Part shown: piece by piece, positions 1-9,190 of the stretch
How the letters are laid out: each line of letters opens with the position of its first letter
How positions within the stretch are numbered: position 1 is the stretch's first letter
NCBI GenBank assembly: GCA_016840945.1
Contig: JAEORJ010000040.1
Coordinates: 1 to 30,217 of the forward strand
Origin: Candidatus Gerdarchaeota archaeon
GTDB taxonomy: Archaea; Asgardarchaeota; Heimdallarchaeia; JABLTI01
DNA: 30,217 bases
Direction of reading: 5' to 3'
Translations under genes and position numbers: made by a program
Notes under the pieces: model-generated
Databases searched by the model: none
What the model was told of the DNA's origin: nothing
What the model saw: only the letters and a program-made list of their open reading frames with translations

Positions 1-96
1 CTTATAATAGAAATAAATTCTAGAATTAATATACTTATCATCTTAACAAAACATAATTCTAAGGTAGATTAGTGTAGTGTATAATAAACAATAACA

Positions 97-1080
97 ATGC
101 TGGTCAAGATTGTGAGCTATAAAATAGATTTTCAGCAATTTAAAAATAGAAAAATACTAATCACAGGGGGATTAGGTTTTGTTGGTGTAAATTTCTATCT
201 ATTGTTGAAAGAACATTCTATTGAACCTATAATTATTGATTATCACGATACAATAGAAAATAGCATTCAAGATTATATTCCTTTTAATCTGGATGATATT
301 AATTATTACAATGTTAATCTTGTTAACCGTAAAGATGTTCTAAATAAAATCTCTGAAATTAATCCTGATTTTATTATCCATCTTGCTTCAAATACTAGTT
401 TACAAAAAGATTATGAGATGGCACTAGCAGCAATTGATTCAAACATTAAAGGCACAATACATCTATTAGAAGCAATAAAAAGAACTCCTGTTGAAGGTTT
501 TGTGTTTCTAAGCACAAGTGATGTCTATGGTGGATGTGAGCCACCATTTAAAGAAGATCAAAAAATTTTACCAGCATCACCTTATTCGATAACTAAAGCA
601 TCTGCAGAATATTTCTGCCAATTGTTTCATAAAATAGATGAATTACCTATTACTATCTTAAGAAGCTTTAATGTTTTTGGCCCTTATCAGAAAACTAACC
701 GTTTTATTCCTTTTATAATCACTAAATTATTGAAAGGTGAAGAGATAGAGTTAACAATAGGAGAACAAAAAAGAGAGTTCAATTATATAGATAATTTACT
801 TGATGCTATTATGATAGCATTAACAAATGAAACTGGTCGAGGGAAAGTTATCAATATTGGTTCAGGGAAATCTATTAGTATTAAAGAATTAGCTCTTCAA
901 ATAGCTGATCTTTTTAATTCAAGGTCTAAATTGAAATTTGGTGCAATACCTTATCGACCAAATGAAATTTTCGATATGTATTCAGACAATTCTTTAGCAA
1001 AGGAAATACTTAATTGGAGTCCTAAGATTGATTTCAATGATGGGTTGAGAAAAACAATTGATTGGTATGAAAAATTCTGA
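97..1080 (+). CDS. NAD-dependent nucleotide-sugar epimerase/dehydratase (extended SDR)
   Basis: This is an extended short-chain dehydrogenase of the GalE/RmlB type, expected to epimerise or dehydrate an NDP-sugar in the cytoplasm to supply the glycosyltransferases downstream. The Rossmann nucleotide-binding motif GGLGFVG is at residues 24-30. The conserved STSDVYGG strand is near 139-146, and the catalytic YxxxK pair is Tyr163/Lys167 in PYSITKASAE. Length (327 aa) is typical for the family. The ATG at 97 has no obvious SD; an in-frame GTG at 112 is also possible, since the conserved part starts only at about residue 17. It is the first gene of a same-strand run of glycan genes. The substrate cannot be told from sequence alone. 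Confidence 0.85.
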   Translation: MLVKIVSYKIDFQQFKNRKILITGGLGFVGVNFYLLLKEHSIEPIIIDYHDTIENSIQDYIPFNLDDINYYNVNLVNRKDVLNKISEINPDFIIHLASNTSLQKDYEMALAAIDSNIKGTIHLLEAIKRTPVEGFVFLSTSDVYGGCEPPFKEDQKILPASPYSITKASAEYFCQLFHKIDELPITILRSFNVFGPYQKTNRFIPFIITKLLKGEEIELTIGEQKREFNYIDNLLDAIMIALTNETGRGKVINIGSGKSISIKELALQIADLFNSRSKLKFGAIPYRPNEIFDMYSDNSLAKEILNWSPKIDFNDGLRKTIDWYEKF

Positions 1081-1113
1081 ATAAGATTAATAACCAATAA
1101 TCCGGTGACAAGA

Positions 1114-2298
1114 ATGAATCTAAGCGATAAAAATCTATTAGTTATTTCCAATGCTTACCCAAATATCGATGGAAGTTTTACACAAGGAATATTCATTAAA
1201 GATCAAGTTAATTCGATAAAAAATAATTTCAATAAATTATATGTTATCTCTCCTTTACCTAGAGATTTAGGATTACTAGAGAAAGGGAAAAAATGCAAGG
1301 ATTATTCTTATGATAATGTATTTGTTTATTACCCAAAAGCAATCTATTTGCCTAAACAATATGTGAAAACTGCGAGCTTAGATTTTAGATTAAATAAAAT
1401 TGGTAAACTAATATCAGATTTACCTACTTTAAATCTCATACATGCACATTTTGGTACTGTAGGTAAATTAGTTTCGCCATTAAAATCCCAATTAAAAGTA
1501 CCTCTAGTTACTTCATTTTATGGTTATGATGCTTATCAACATATTTACGATGAGAATTATTACAAATCATTATTTGATGATTTGGACATAGCAATTGTTC
1601 TTAGTGATCATATGGCTCAAAGGTTGATGGATTTAGGATTACAAAAAGAACAAGTGAAAAAAGTGCATATCGGTATTGATCTTGACGTGTTTAATGCTGA
1701 TAAAAATATGCAAAAAGAACCAGATACAATTGAGATTTTAATTGTAGCAAATTTTGTAGAGAAAAAAGGAATTTTGAATGCTATTTATGCTTTCGCAAAA
1801 TTAACGGATAATAATAATAACACTCATTTAACTATTTTAGGGCGAGGACCATTAAAAGAAAAAATTCATGATTTAATCTATGAATTAAAAATCGAAAATT
1901 CTGTTTCTGTTATAGATAATTATGCTACTGCGAATCCAAGAAAGACAGTCCAAGAGCATATGCAAAAGTGTGATATTTTTCTGCTACCTAGTATAAGAGA
2001 TAAAACAGGAGATTGTGAAGGCACACCAGTTGTACTCATGGAAGCTTCTGCTTGTGAAAAACCTTGCATAACAACAAATCATTCAGGAAATCCTGAAGTA
2101 ATTATTCATAATGAAACTGGTCTTGTAGTGCCTGAAAATAACATCCTTGAATTAGCTAAAGCTCTTGATATTTTAGTGAATAATCATGATTTGAGATTGA
2201 AGTTTGGTAAAAAAGGACGAGAGCATATTACATTAGAGTTTAATAAAAATGAACAATCAAAGAAAATGATCGAGATTTATGAGCAGTTACTAAAGTAA
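1114..2298 (+). CDS. Glycosyltransferase family 4 (GT-B fold)
   Basis: This is a cytoplasmic retaining glycosyltransferase of the GT4 type, likely adding a sugar to a lipid-linked glycan. The N-terminal half has the acceptor-side HAHFG and YGYDAY motifs. The C-terminal half has the donor-binding region EGTPVVLMEASA, with the two glutamates spaced as in the family's E-x7-E motif, then a conserved GNPEVI turn. An in-frame GTG at 1105 would add three residues. I prefer ATG 1114 because GGTGA at 1104-1108 is then a well-placed SD with a five-base spacer, and the GTG itself lies inside that SD. It follows the epimerase gene by about 30 bases, so the two are probably cotranscribed. Confidence 0.88.
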   Translation: MNLSDKNLLVISNAYPNIDGSFTQGIFIKDQVNSIKNNFNKLYVISPLPRDLGLLEKGKKCKDYSYDNVFVYYPKAIYLPKQYVKTASLDFRLNKIGKLISDLPTLNLIHAHFGTVGKLVSPLKSQLKVPLVTSFYGYDAYQHIYDENYYKSLFDDLDIAIVLSDHMAQRLMDLGLQKEQVKKVHIGIDLDVFNADKNMQKEPDTIEILIVANFVEKKGILNAIYAFAKLTDNNNNTHLTILGRGPLKEKIHDLIYELKIENSVSVIDNYATANPRKTVQEHMQKCDIFLLPSIRDKTGDCEGTPVVLMEASACEKPCITTNHSGNPEVIIHNETGLVVPENNILELAKALDILVNNHDLRLKFGKKGREHITLEFNKNEQSKKMIEIYEQLLK

Positions 2299-2391
2299 TT
2301 TATAGAACATATTCCTTTTCAGAAACAATTTATTTGATTAGTTGAAAGACTCCCTCTACTAAAACCTAAAACACAATGGTGTTAAACTAAG

Positions 2392-3921
2392 ATGGAAATC
2401 ACTGACAGTAAACCAAAATCAATTGGTAGCAATTTCATTTATTCATTATTCATTACAATAATCGTAGGTTTAGTAAATATTGTCTATCCTTTAATTATTG
2501 GTTTAGTTTATGGTCCAGAAACTATGGGGAATTTTTCTGTACTTTTCTATTGGGCGACTTTATTGACAATACCAATTTCCAATGGAATAGCTCCAGCTAT
2601 TTCTAGATATTTAGCTGCTAGTTCAACAAATGAGCTAAGAGTAATTGAAAATACAGGTATTAAATTATCGTTTTATTATGGCATAGGTATGATTGTTATC
2701 TACCCTTTTATTGGTATTTTTGGTTTTAAATTGAATGCAATCGAAGTACTTTTGGTGATGGCTATTACTTTAGGTTTAATGATTCACTATTTTTATCGAA
2801 ATGCCTTACAAGGGCTTGAAAAATTTAAAAACCTTCTAATTATGGAAATAATCTCATTTGCATTTTTCACAATTACTATGATAATATTTGGGATTTTGCC
2901 TTATGTTTTAGAATGGACTTATATTCTTGATAATTATTATTTCCTTTTCATCCCAATGCTAGTTTTTCATATTTCATTCTTGGTTTGTATAATTGTTACA
3001 AAACGAGTTGTTAAGTTTAATATCAAATCATTATTTAAATTTCCGAGTGTAACAAAGAAATTGCTACTTTATGCTTTGTTTGTTGGATTGGGTGGGTTGT
3101 TTGCTTTTGGAACCTCTAAAATTCAAGTAATAATTTCTGATCTTTACTTAAATGAGCTTGAATTAGGAGTATTAAGCTTCTGGGATTCAGCTATAGCTGC
3201 AATAACCCTGTTGACTGTTGCATTAGGCGGTTTACTAGTACCTAGAATTACCAACCTACAGAAATTTCATAGAGAACAAGAATTTCTAGCAGAGGAATTC
3301 ACTAATCGCATTCTTTGGGCAATAACTTTAGTAGTTATACCTATTGCGGGTTTGCTGTTCTTGTTATTTGGTTCTTATCCAAATATCCTGGATGTTTTAA
3401 CATTGCATAAATATAATATGCAATCCTACTGGTTAGTTGTTATTCTTTTATGTTTCAAAGAAGTGAATTTCCTAATACTAACTCCAATAATATCTTATGT
3501 ATTATCTTCTGAAAAATATGTTAAGTTCAATCCTATTGCATCTTTTGTTTATTCATTATCTGTAATCATCTCATGGATAATTATGGTCCCAAGATTTGGC
3601 ATTTTTGGTTTTCCAGCAGGTATTGCTATTGGCGGTTTCATTCATAGTATTATAACAATCATTTTTGTGTTAATTATTAGTAAAAAGAAAATCGGTTTAC
3701 ACATTATTTCAATTGCTATTTTATATTCACTAAATTTAGTTTCAATTATACTATTGTTCTATATTAACAATATAGCAATTATTTCTGTTTGGAGTGTTAT
3801 TTGTCTAGTGACCATAGCTTTTGGTCTTTACAAATTAGTGATCTTACTGAAGGATAAAAGATATTCACAAAAAATGATTGAAAATGAATTAATAGAAAAA
3901 TCAACAGTAATTTCAGACTAA
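2392..3921 (+). CDS. Polysaccharide flippase, Wzx/MVF-type multi-pass membrane protein
   Basis: This 509-residue protein is almost wholly hydrophobic, with about 12-14 predicted membrane segments separated by short charged loops. That is the size and topology of the MATE/MVF flippases (Wzx, RfbX) that turn polyprenyl-linked oligosaccharides across the membrane. The N-terminus (IGSNFIYSLFITIIVGLVNIVYPLIIG) and the loop with GPETMGNFSV and an ISRYLA motif fit that family. It sits between two glycosyltransferases, the classic setting of an O-antigen-type or archaeal surface-glycan cluster. A weak GGTG lies upstream of the ATG. Assignment rests on topology, family-like motifs and context, not on catalytic residues. 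Confidence 0.82.
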   Translation: MEITDSKPKSIGSNFIYSLFITIIVGLVNIVYPLIIGLVYGPETMGNFSVLFYWATLLTIPISNGIAPAISRYLAASSTNELRVIENTGIKLSFYYGIGMIVIYPFIGIFGFKLNAIEVLLVMAITLGLMIHYFYRNALQGLEKFKNLLIMEIISFAFFTITMIIFGILPYVLEWTYILDNYYFLFIPMLVFHISFLVCIIVTKRVVKFNIKSLFKFPSVTKKLLLYALFVGLGGLFAFGTSKIQVIISDLYLNELELGVLSFWDSAIAAITLLTVALGGLLVPRITNLQKFHREQEFLAEEFTNRILWAITLVVIPIAGLLFLLFGSYPNILDVLTLHKYNMQSYWLVVILLCFKEVNFLILTPIISYVLSSEKYVKFNPIASFVYSLSVIISWIIMVPRFGIFGFPAGIAIGGFIHSIITIIFVLIISKKKIGLHIISIAILYSLNLVSIILLFYINNIAIISVWSVICLVTIAFGLYKLVILLKDKRYSQKMIENELIEKSTVISD

Positions 3922-4021
3922 ATTTCATCATAGAACTTTTTAAGATGTGTTCAGTAAGTAAAATTATTTAAATAACTAACATTCTTTTATGAGTGGTTTA
4001 ATTCAGAAATGAGGAAATAAG

Positions 4022-5218
4022 ATGCAGAAAACTAAACCATTAGTATACATGGTCTTAACAAATTCATTCTTTAAAGATCCTAGAGTTTTTCAGGAAGCTG
4101 CATCTCTTAGAAAATATGATTATCCAGTTTATGTTCTTACTTGGGACCGTAATGGTGTGAACTCAGTTTATAATGAAGACTACTTAACAGTAAAGAATAA
4201 ACAACTTTTAAGATCAAAATCATTTAGCAAAATAATCTATATGCTATCCGCTGTATTATTTCAATTATCTATTTTTGTTACAGGTTTAAACTTGTTAAAG
4301 AAAAATCAACATATAATTTTGCACATTAATGATTTTAATACAATATTAGGTTCAGTCTTATTGAAATTCATCTTTCCAAATAGAATTAAAGCGGTGTATG
4401 ACTCACATGAATTAACACCTGCTGTCTATGGAGAATGGTATGGTCAAATATTTGCTTCTATAACAAGTAAAGTAGAAAAAATTTGTATGCATTTTATGGA
4501 TCAAATAATAACAGTGAGTCCACCTATAGAGCAATATTTTAGAACAATTACTAAAAAAGATATCAAAATTATTTGGAATTATCCAGCAAAAGATCTTATT
4601 CCAAAGCAATCAAAAGAAGAAGCTAGAAAAGAACTTGGCTTAGATCAATCTGCTTTTATATTAACATATATCGGTACTTTACGAAATGATATTGCTTTGT
4701 TTGATCTCTTTCATGCATTAGCTCTTCTAAGAGAAAAAATAACCGATAATGAGTTATTAAAAAAAATTAGCGTTGTTATAATAGGTGATGGACCACTATA
4801 TTCAGATATTGTTTCTCTTAGAGAGGAATTACAACTTGAAGAATTAATTACTATAATAGGACGAGTGAATCGTGATAAATCATTGCTTTATATGAAGGCT
4901 GCTGATCTATCATACATTTTGTTTACTGTTAAAGGGTTAAACACAAAAATTGGCATGCCTTGGAAATTATTTGAAAGCTTAGCAACTAATACTCCTGTTC
5001 TAGTTCTTGATCAAACATATGCTTCGAAATTTATAAAAAAGTTTAATGCTGGTTTTATTGTCAATAAAAAAGAACCCATGGAAATTGCTGATTTACTTTT
5101 AGCTATTTTAAAGCAAGAATATTTAATGACTATTGAAACAAATAATAAATTGCTATGGGAAAATCAAGAGGAAAAATTTATTTCTATTTATAATATGCTC
5201 TATCATAATATTTATTAA
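4022..5218 (+). CDS. Glycosyltransferase, GT4-like (GT-B fold)
   Basis: This 398-residue enzyme is a second GT-B glycosyltransferase of the cluster. The N-terminal region (VYMVLTNSFFKDPRVFQEAASL) is the form seen in group 1 transferases. HINDFN and YDSHEL mark the acceptor-side domain. The donor-side domain shows YIGTLRND, IGDGP, a KLFESLATNTPVL segment with the conserved Glu, and a C-terminal helix. A GAGGAA SD lies just upstream of ATG 4022. The 100-base gap before it is AT-rich with no strong hairpin, so it may belong to the same transcript as the flippase. Donor and acceptor sugars are unknown. Confidence 0.85.
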   Translation: MQKTKPLVYMVLTNSFFKDPRVFQEAASLRKYDYPVYVLTWDRNGVNSVYNEDYLTVKNKQLLRSKSFSKIIYMLSAVLFQLSIFVTGLNLLKKNQHIILHINDFNTILGSVLLKFIFPNRIKAVYDSHELTPAVYGEWYGQIFASITSKVEKICMHFMDQIITVSPPIEQYFRTITKKDIKIIWNYPAKDLIPKQSKEEARKELGLDQSAFILTYIGTLRNDIALFDLFHALALLREKITDNELLKKISVVIIGDGPLYSDIVSLREELQLEELITIIGRVNRDKSLLYMKAADLSYILFTVKGLNTKIGMPWKLFESLATNTPVLVLDQTYASKFIKKFNAGFIVNKKEPMEIADLLLAILKQEYLMTIETNNKLLWENQEEKFISIYNMLYHNIY

Positions 5219-5286
5219 TTTTTTACAAAAATTCAAACTTATATTACTTTAATGGGCATCAAATCAAATAAAGGAGATTTAAAACA

Positions 5287-6186
5287 ATGTACAATAATAA
5301 GAAAATTGGTGTAGTTGTACCTTGCTTTAATGAAGAACTCCTTATTAAAGACACTCTAATGGGTATGCCTGATTTTGTTGATCATATTTACGTTATTGAT
5401 GATTATTCGACAGATAATTCTGTTAAAATCGTTTTATTTATGATTAACCAAGATACTAGAATACAATTAATTCAACTTAACGAGAATCAAGGTGTTGGTG
5501 GTGCAATAATCGCAGGTTATAAACAAGCTTTAGATGATGGTATGGATGTTATTGCCATCATGGCTGGTGATAACCAAATGAATCCTTATTATTTACCTAA
5601 TTTACTTGACCCTATAATTAATGATCAGACTGATATAACCAAAGGCAACCGTCTTAAACGTGGGTATTGGAAAGGTATGCCCACATTTCGAAGATTTGGA
5701 AATATAATACTTTCATTTGTAAATAAAATAGTTACAGGTTATCATCATATCAGCGATCCTCAAAATGGTTACGTAGCAATTAACGCTGAATCATTAAGAA
5801 ATATCAATTTAAGCTCATTGTATAAAGGGTATGCTTTTGAAAACGATTTAATGCTTAAAGCTAATGTTGCTAATTTACGCATGAAAAATGTCCTTATTCC
5901 TGCTGTTTATGGTGAAGAGAAATCTAAAATAAAATATGGTAATTTTATTGTTAAAACTAGCTTATATTTAGCTAAAGGATTTTTCTGGCGACTTTGGAAT
6001 AAATATATTAGAAAACTACACCCTATTGGCTTGTTGCTATTCCTTGGTTTAGGTTTAATTATAACAGGATTAGTTGTAGGATTTGTTTTTACCTTTAAAA
6101 TCAATTGGATTATTTTAGTCACTGGTGTATTGGTTTGGTTTGTCTCTTTAATACTTGATGGATTGCAATCATTATTGGTTAAATAA
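5287..6186 (+). CDS. Polyprenyl-phosphate glycosyltransferase, GT2 (Dpm1/DPMS-like) with C-terminal membrane anchor
   Basis: This GT2 enzyme probably moves a sugar from a nucleotide donor to a dolichyl/polyprenyl phosphate at the cytoplasmic membrane face. Residues 8-20 (VVVPCFNEELLIK) begin the GT-A fold. VIDDYSTD (37-44) and AGDNQMNP (93-100) hold the metal/nucleotide-binding acidic residues, and GNRL plus DPQNGY are the acceptor-side motifs of the DPMS subfamily. Two membrane helices at about 244-298 anchor the C-terminus. A strong AAAGGAGATT SD supports ATG 5287. Its stop lies two bases from the end of the convergent GT-C gene. That pairing is suggestive because GT-C enzymes use lipid-phosphate sugars as donors. 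Confidence 0.88.
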   Translation: MYNNKKIGVVVPCFNEELLIKDTLMGMPDFVDHIYVIDDYSTDNSVKIVLFMINQDTRIQLIQLNENQGVGGAIIAGYKQALDDGMDVIAIMAGDNQMNPYYLPNLLDPIINDQTDITKGNRLKRGYWKGMPTFRRFGNIILSFVNKIVTGYHHISDPQNGYVAINAESLRNINLSSLYKGYAFENDLMLKANVANLRMKNVLIPAVYGEEKSKIKYGNFIVKTSLYLAKGFFWRLWNKYIRKLHPIGLLLFLGLGLIITGLVVGFVFTFKINWIILVTGVLVWFVSLILDGLQSLLVK

Positions 6187-6188
6187 AC

Positions 6189-8030
6189 TTATCTGGGCAC
6201 AAGAATAAAAGCAATCCCATTGTCATAAATTCGATTTATGTTTAAATTCAATGAAAGTATTGATCTTATATCAGGAAATATAGTAATCCAATTATCATTA
6301 TCTTCTCCATAAGAAATCCAACCTGTATGGTAACCTGTATCAAATATTACATCATTCAATATTACATAACCAATTTTTGGATTGATTGATTCTATAGTCG
6401 AATTTACTGCAAAATCATCTATGTCAGTTTCATTTAATCTGATGAATCGTGCCAGCCAACTACCACCACCACTGTGCAGAGGTGTATCAAAACCTCCTAT
6501 GCCTTGAACGATAACACTTATTCTGAAATCAGAGTCAACTTGCATAGGATAATATGGTTGCCAAATGGTATTATTAGGTGGATTTCCAAATGCTACTAGA
6601 TAATATACTGAATCAAATTCAGCTGACCAAAAGACTTCTTGAGATCCCCAATTATTCTCAGGTTTGGGGTGCGAATATGCTAAGGTTAAAGCCATGCAGC
6701 CTGTCAAACCAATTAAAGCAAGAGCTTTGAATTTTCGCATGTTAATTCTTTTAACTATATAAAAAATCGCTAATCCAGCAAGAATTACACCAATGGGAAT
6801 TAGGTATAAGATCAATCGTGCAAGGAAACTAGACATTAATGGGAAAATAGCTGTTACACAAATAATTGAAAATATTGATAGTAACCAACCACGTATAATT
6901 TTCCCGCGATTAGTAGATGTATCAGCTATTTTTGTAACCCCTAGTACTCCTAAAGGTGCTAGAACAAAAACATGTGTTCCCATAGCTAAACCTGAAAGTA
7001 AGGTCTGATCAGGACTAGAAGCGCCATAAAAGAGCGCTACAAAAAATGCTGCTATGACTGAAACTGAAATAGCTATGATCAAAGTGTTATTTATTTTCTT
7101 GTTTTGGAAATTATAAAATAATAATAATCCAACTATCGTGATAATAACTAACATTGATAATAATAACATTATATTTGGTAAATTGAAATAATCTTTAGTA
7201 AACAATCCTTTAATTGAATCACCAATAAAATTGATTGGATAACCTTTTAACATTAACTCCCAAATTAATAATACAAAACCATCAATCACCAATAATATTG
7301 ATATGTTCAGTATAAGAAATCGAATTTCTTCCTTGCTTTTAATTTTATTTTTATAAAATACCGTATAGAGGATAGCAACATGCCAAATAAGTAAAAGTAT
7401 TAGCGTTGTCAGATGATGGGTAAAAGTGATTACGATAGTTATTATTAGACCTAAAATTATAAATCTAAAATCTCTAGTTTCATAATACCTTAAGAGGTAA
7501 AAAATAACATAAGGGACCAATCCTAAAATCATAGTTTCTGGAGCAACATTTTGATTTCTATAAACATAAACACCCATAATTGACATATAAAACATTGATA
7601 AAATACCCACAATCCTTGATCGTGTTAATCTTTTAGCTAAAATATAAAAAACGATTAATTGAATCGTGCAAACAATTTGAGGGAAAATATAGATTGCCCA
7701 GGATAATGGTTCAATTTCTAGTCCTAACAGATGTGTTGCAATAATAATCATAAAGGTAAAAAATGGCGGGTCTCGAGTAATAGTTGTTAAATCGATAAAT
7801 CCTTGAAAGAAATCTCGTTTGATGTGAATTAAATAGAAATAACCATCAAAAGTTATAGGTGTGCCTTCTCTTATCAATCTCCAAGTTCGAACCATAAAAC
7901 CAAAAACAGTAATTAGAAAAGTAAGAAGTATTATTGTACGTTCTTTTTTTGTATAACTGGTATTATGTTTTATTCTTGGTTGGACTATTTCATCTATTAT
8001 AGTCTTTTCATGATGGTTCTGTTCTATCAT
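6189..8030 (-). CDS. GT-C membrane glycosyltransferase (PMT/ArnT-like)
   Basis: This 613-residue protein has a first membrane helix at about 31-48, an outward loop with acidic residues (FDGYFYLIHIK, Asp62; RDPPF, Asp87), at least ten more hydrophobic helices to about residue 445, and then a soluble C-terminal domain of about 160 residues outside the membrane. That is the layout of GT-C enzymes, which use a polyprenyl-phosphate sugar to glycosylate an acceptor outside the cell. The WWDYG motif of STT3/AglB is absent, so I do not call it an oligosaccharyltransferase. It is the last gene of a four-gene minus-strand operon, starting 32 bases after the preceding gene, with a weak SD. The acceptor is unknown. 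Confidence 0.78.
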   Translation of the reverse strand: MIEQNHHEKTIIDEIVQPRIKHNTSYTKKERTIILLTFLITVFGFMVRTWRLIREGTPITFDGYFYLIHIKRDFFQGFIDLTTITRDPPFFTFMIIIATHLLGLEIEPLSWAIYIFPQIVCTIQLIVFYILAKRLTRSRIVGILSMFYMSIMGVYVYRNQNVAPETMILGLVPYVIFYLLRYYETRDFRFIILGLIITIVITFTHHLTTLILLLIWHVAILYTVFYKNKIKSKEEIRFLILNISILLVIDGFVLLIWELMLKGYPINFIGDSIKGLFTKDYFNLPNIMLLLSMLVIITIVGLLLFYNFQNKKINNTLIIAISVSVIAAFFVALFYGASSPDQTLLSGLAMGTHVFVLAPLGVLGVTKIADTSTNRGKIIRGWLLSIFSIICVTAIFPLMSSFLARLILYLIPIGVILAGLAIFYIVKRINMRKFKALALIGLTGCMALTLAYSHPKPENNWGSQEVFWSAEFDSVYYLVAFGNPPNNTIWQPYYPMQVDSDFRISVIVQGIGGFDTPLHSGGGSWLARFIRLNETDIDDFAVNSTIESINPKIGYVILNDVIFDTGYHTGWISYGEDNDNWITIFPDIRSILSLNLNINRIYDNGIAFILVPR

Positions 8031-8062
8031 CTTAATTTCTCGATTTATTTTTTATTTTCAGT

Positions 8063-8668
8063 TTAAATTAGTATTAGCATGAATGATGTAAGATAGATAT
8101 ATACTCCACTGTATTGGAAATCAGCTAATTGACTATTCCATTCCCATAACTCGAAAATTATTTTGTAACCTGTTGGGTTCATCCCCAATTTATCTATAAT
8201 CTCTTCATTGAATTGAAATGTGAATTGTGTTTCTGATGAAGGACCCAATTGTTGATCAATATCAAGGACAGCACTTATCCAATGATCAACACACCAATAT
8301 GTTGATTCATTAGATCCAAATGTTTCTTCATCAATTAGCAATGAGCTCAATCCTATTTTTAAACGAACTTCATAAAACATTGCTTTGTGATTATGGTTTC
8401 CTAGCAAAACAAATAGTGTAATAGTTTCAGATAAATTAGTTACTTGATTATATTCTACGCTTTCAGGATACTCATCTGCTTTATAAATTCCTTCACTTTC
8501 ATTATAAGTCAATAAACCTAATTCAGAAGTTTGGTCTCCACCAATAGGTGGTGTGAAAACTAAAACAGTTGAAATTACAATACCTATTAGAGTTAAAACA
8601 AGAGTAATTCTTATTACAAGTTCTAAATCAAATTTGATGTTTGATTTTTTCTTTTCTTTATCTTTCAT
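8063..8668 (-). CDS. Single-pass exported protein resembling the C-terminal domain of DUF1616 proteins
   Basis: This 201-residue protein has a basic N-terminus, one membrane helix at about 18-38 and a beta-rich outer domain ending in a hydrophobic strand. The segment around VTNLSETITLFVLLGNHNHKAMFYEVRLKIG resembles the extracellular part of archaeal DUF1616 proteins, where a 'N-x-E/H ... Y-x-V' strand follows the membrane section. The match is from memory of the family. The start at 8668 is backed by a strong SD (AGGAGGTTAC on the minus strand). It lies 15 bases after the preceding operon gene, which puts it in one transcript with the DUF1616-like membrane protein and the GT-C enzyme. Function unknown; a glycan-assembly accessory is a reasonable guess. 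Confidence 0.6.
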   Translation of the reverse strand: MKDKEKKKSNIKFDLELVIRITLVLTLIGIVISTVLVFTPPIGGDQTSELGLLTYNESEGIYKADEYPESVEYNQVTNLSETITLFVLLGNHNHKAMFYEVRLKIGLSSLLIDEETFGSNESTYWCVDHWISAVLDIDQQLGPSSETQFTFQFNEEIIDKLGMNPTGYKIIFELWEWNSQLADFQYSGVYIYLTSFMLILI

Positions 8669-8683
8669 CTTGTAACCTCCTTT

Positions 8684-9190
8684 TTATTCTTCCAACTCTG
8701 ATAGATTATCTTCATTTGAATAAACAATTTCTAAATCCAAGTATTCTTCTTTGCTCTGTTTTTTATACCATTTGAGTATATTAAGCCCAAAAACAAGTAT
8801 CATAGCAATTACAATGAATGAATTTACTGGAATAAGTACATAATTGAACAGTTGATTTCGCTCATAAATTTGCAATTCATTATTTACATCTTCAATTATT
8901 GCCATTGCTTCATCATAAGCATCTTCATAATTTTCTGAATAATAATCATCTAATGCACCATTTAAACGATTAACGAAAACTTGTACATCCATTCCTTCTT
9001 CACTTGCTTGTTGAATATCTTCAAAAGCATTAGTGATAGCAGTAAATGCTTCCTGCTCTGTTGTAGCTTTTACCATTAAAATATGAGTTTGTGAGTTGAA
9101 TTGTATACTTAGGAAAATGATGAGTAATACTATTGATAATAGAAGTGTTTTTTTGACTGTACTTTTACCTTTCAAATTATTCCTAATCAT
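8684..9190 (-). CDS. Small exported membrane-anchored protein of unknown function
   Basis: I do not recognise this 168-residue protein. It has an N-terminal signal or anchor helix (about 13-32), an acidic, mostly helical outer segment of about 75 residues (TTEQEAFTAI through VNNELQIYERN), a second membrane helix at about 117-138, and a short acidic cytoplasmic tail. Its start overlaps the stop of the upstream gene by four bases (ATGA), so translation is probably coupled. The topology suggests a small helical hairpin or spacer protein outside the membrane, held by two helices. Context puts it with the DUF1616-like and GT-C proteins in surface assembly, but nothing in the sequence names a reaction. 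Confidence 0.7.
   Translation of the reverse strand: MIRNNLKGKSTVKKTLLLSIVLLIIFLSIQFNSQTHILMVKATTEQEAFTAITNAFEDIQQASEEGMDVQVFVNRLNGALDDYYSENYEDAYDEAMAIIEDVNNELQIYERNQLFNYVLIPVNSFIVIAMILVFGLNILKWYKKQSKEEYLDLEIVYSNEDNLSELEE

Noticed and set aside
21..61. Inverted repeat TAGAATTA / TAATTCTA upstream of the first gene
   Set aside because: Eight AT-rich bases with a 25-base spacer are expected by chance here, and there is no link to a start site.
6189..8030. Possible STT3/AglB oligosaccharyltransferase
   Set aside because: The WWDYG signature is absent; only a general GT-C layout is supported.
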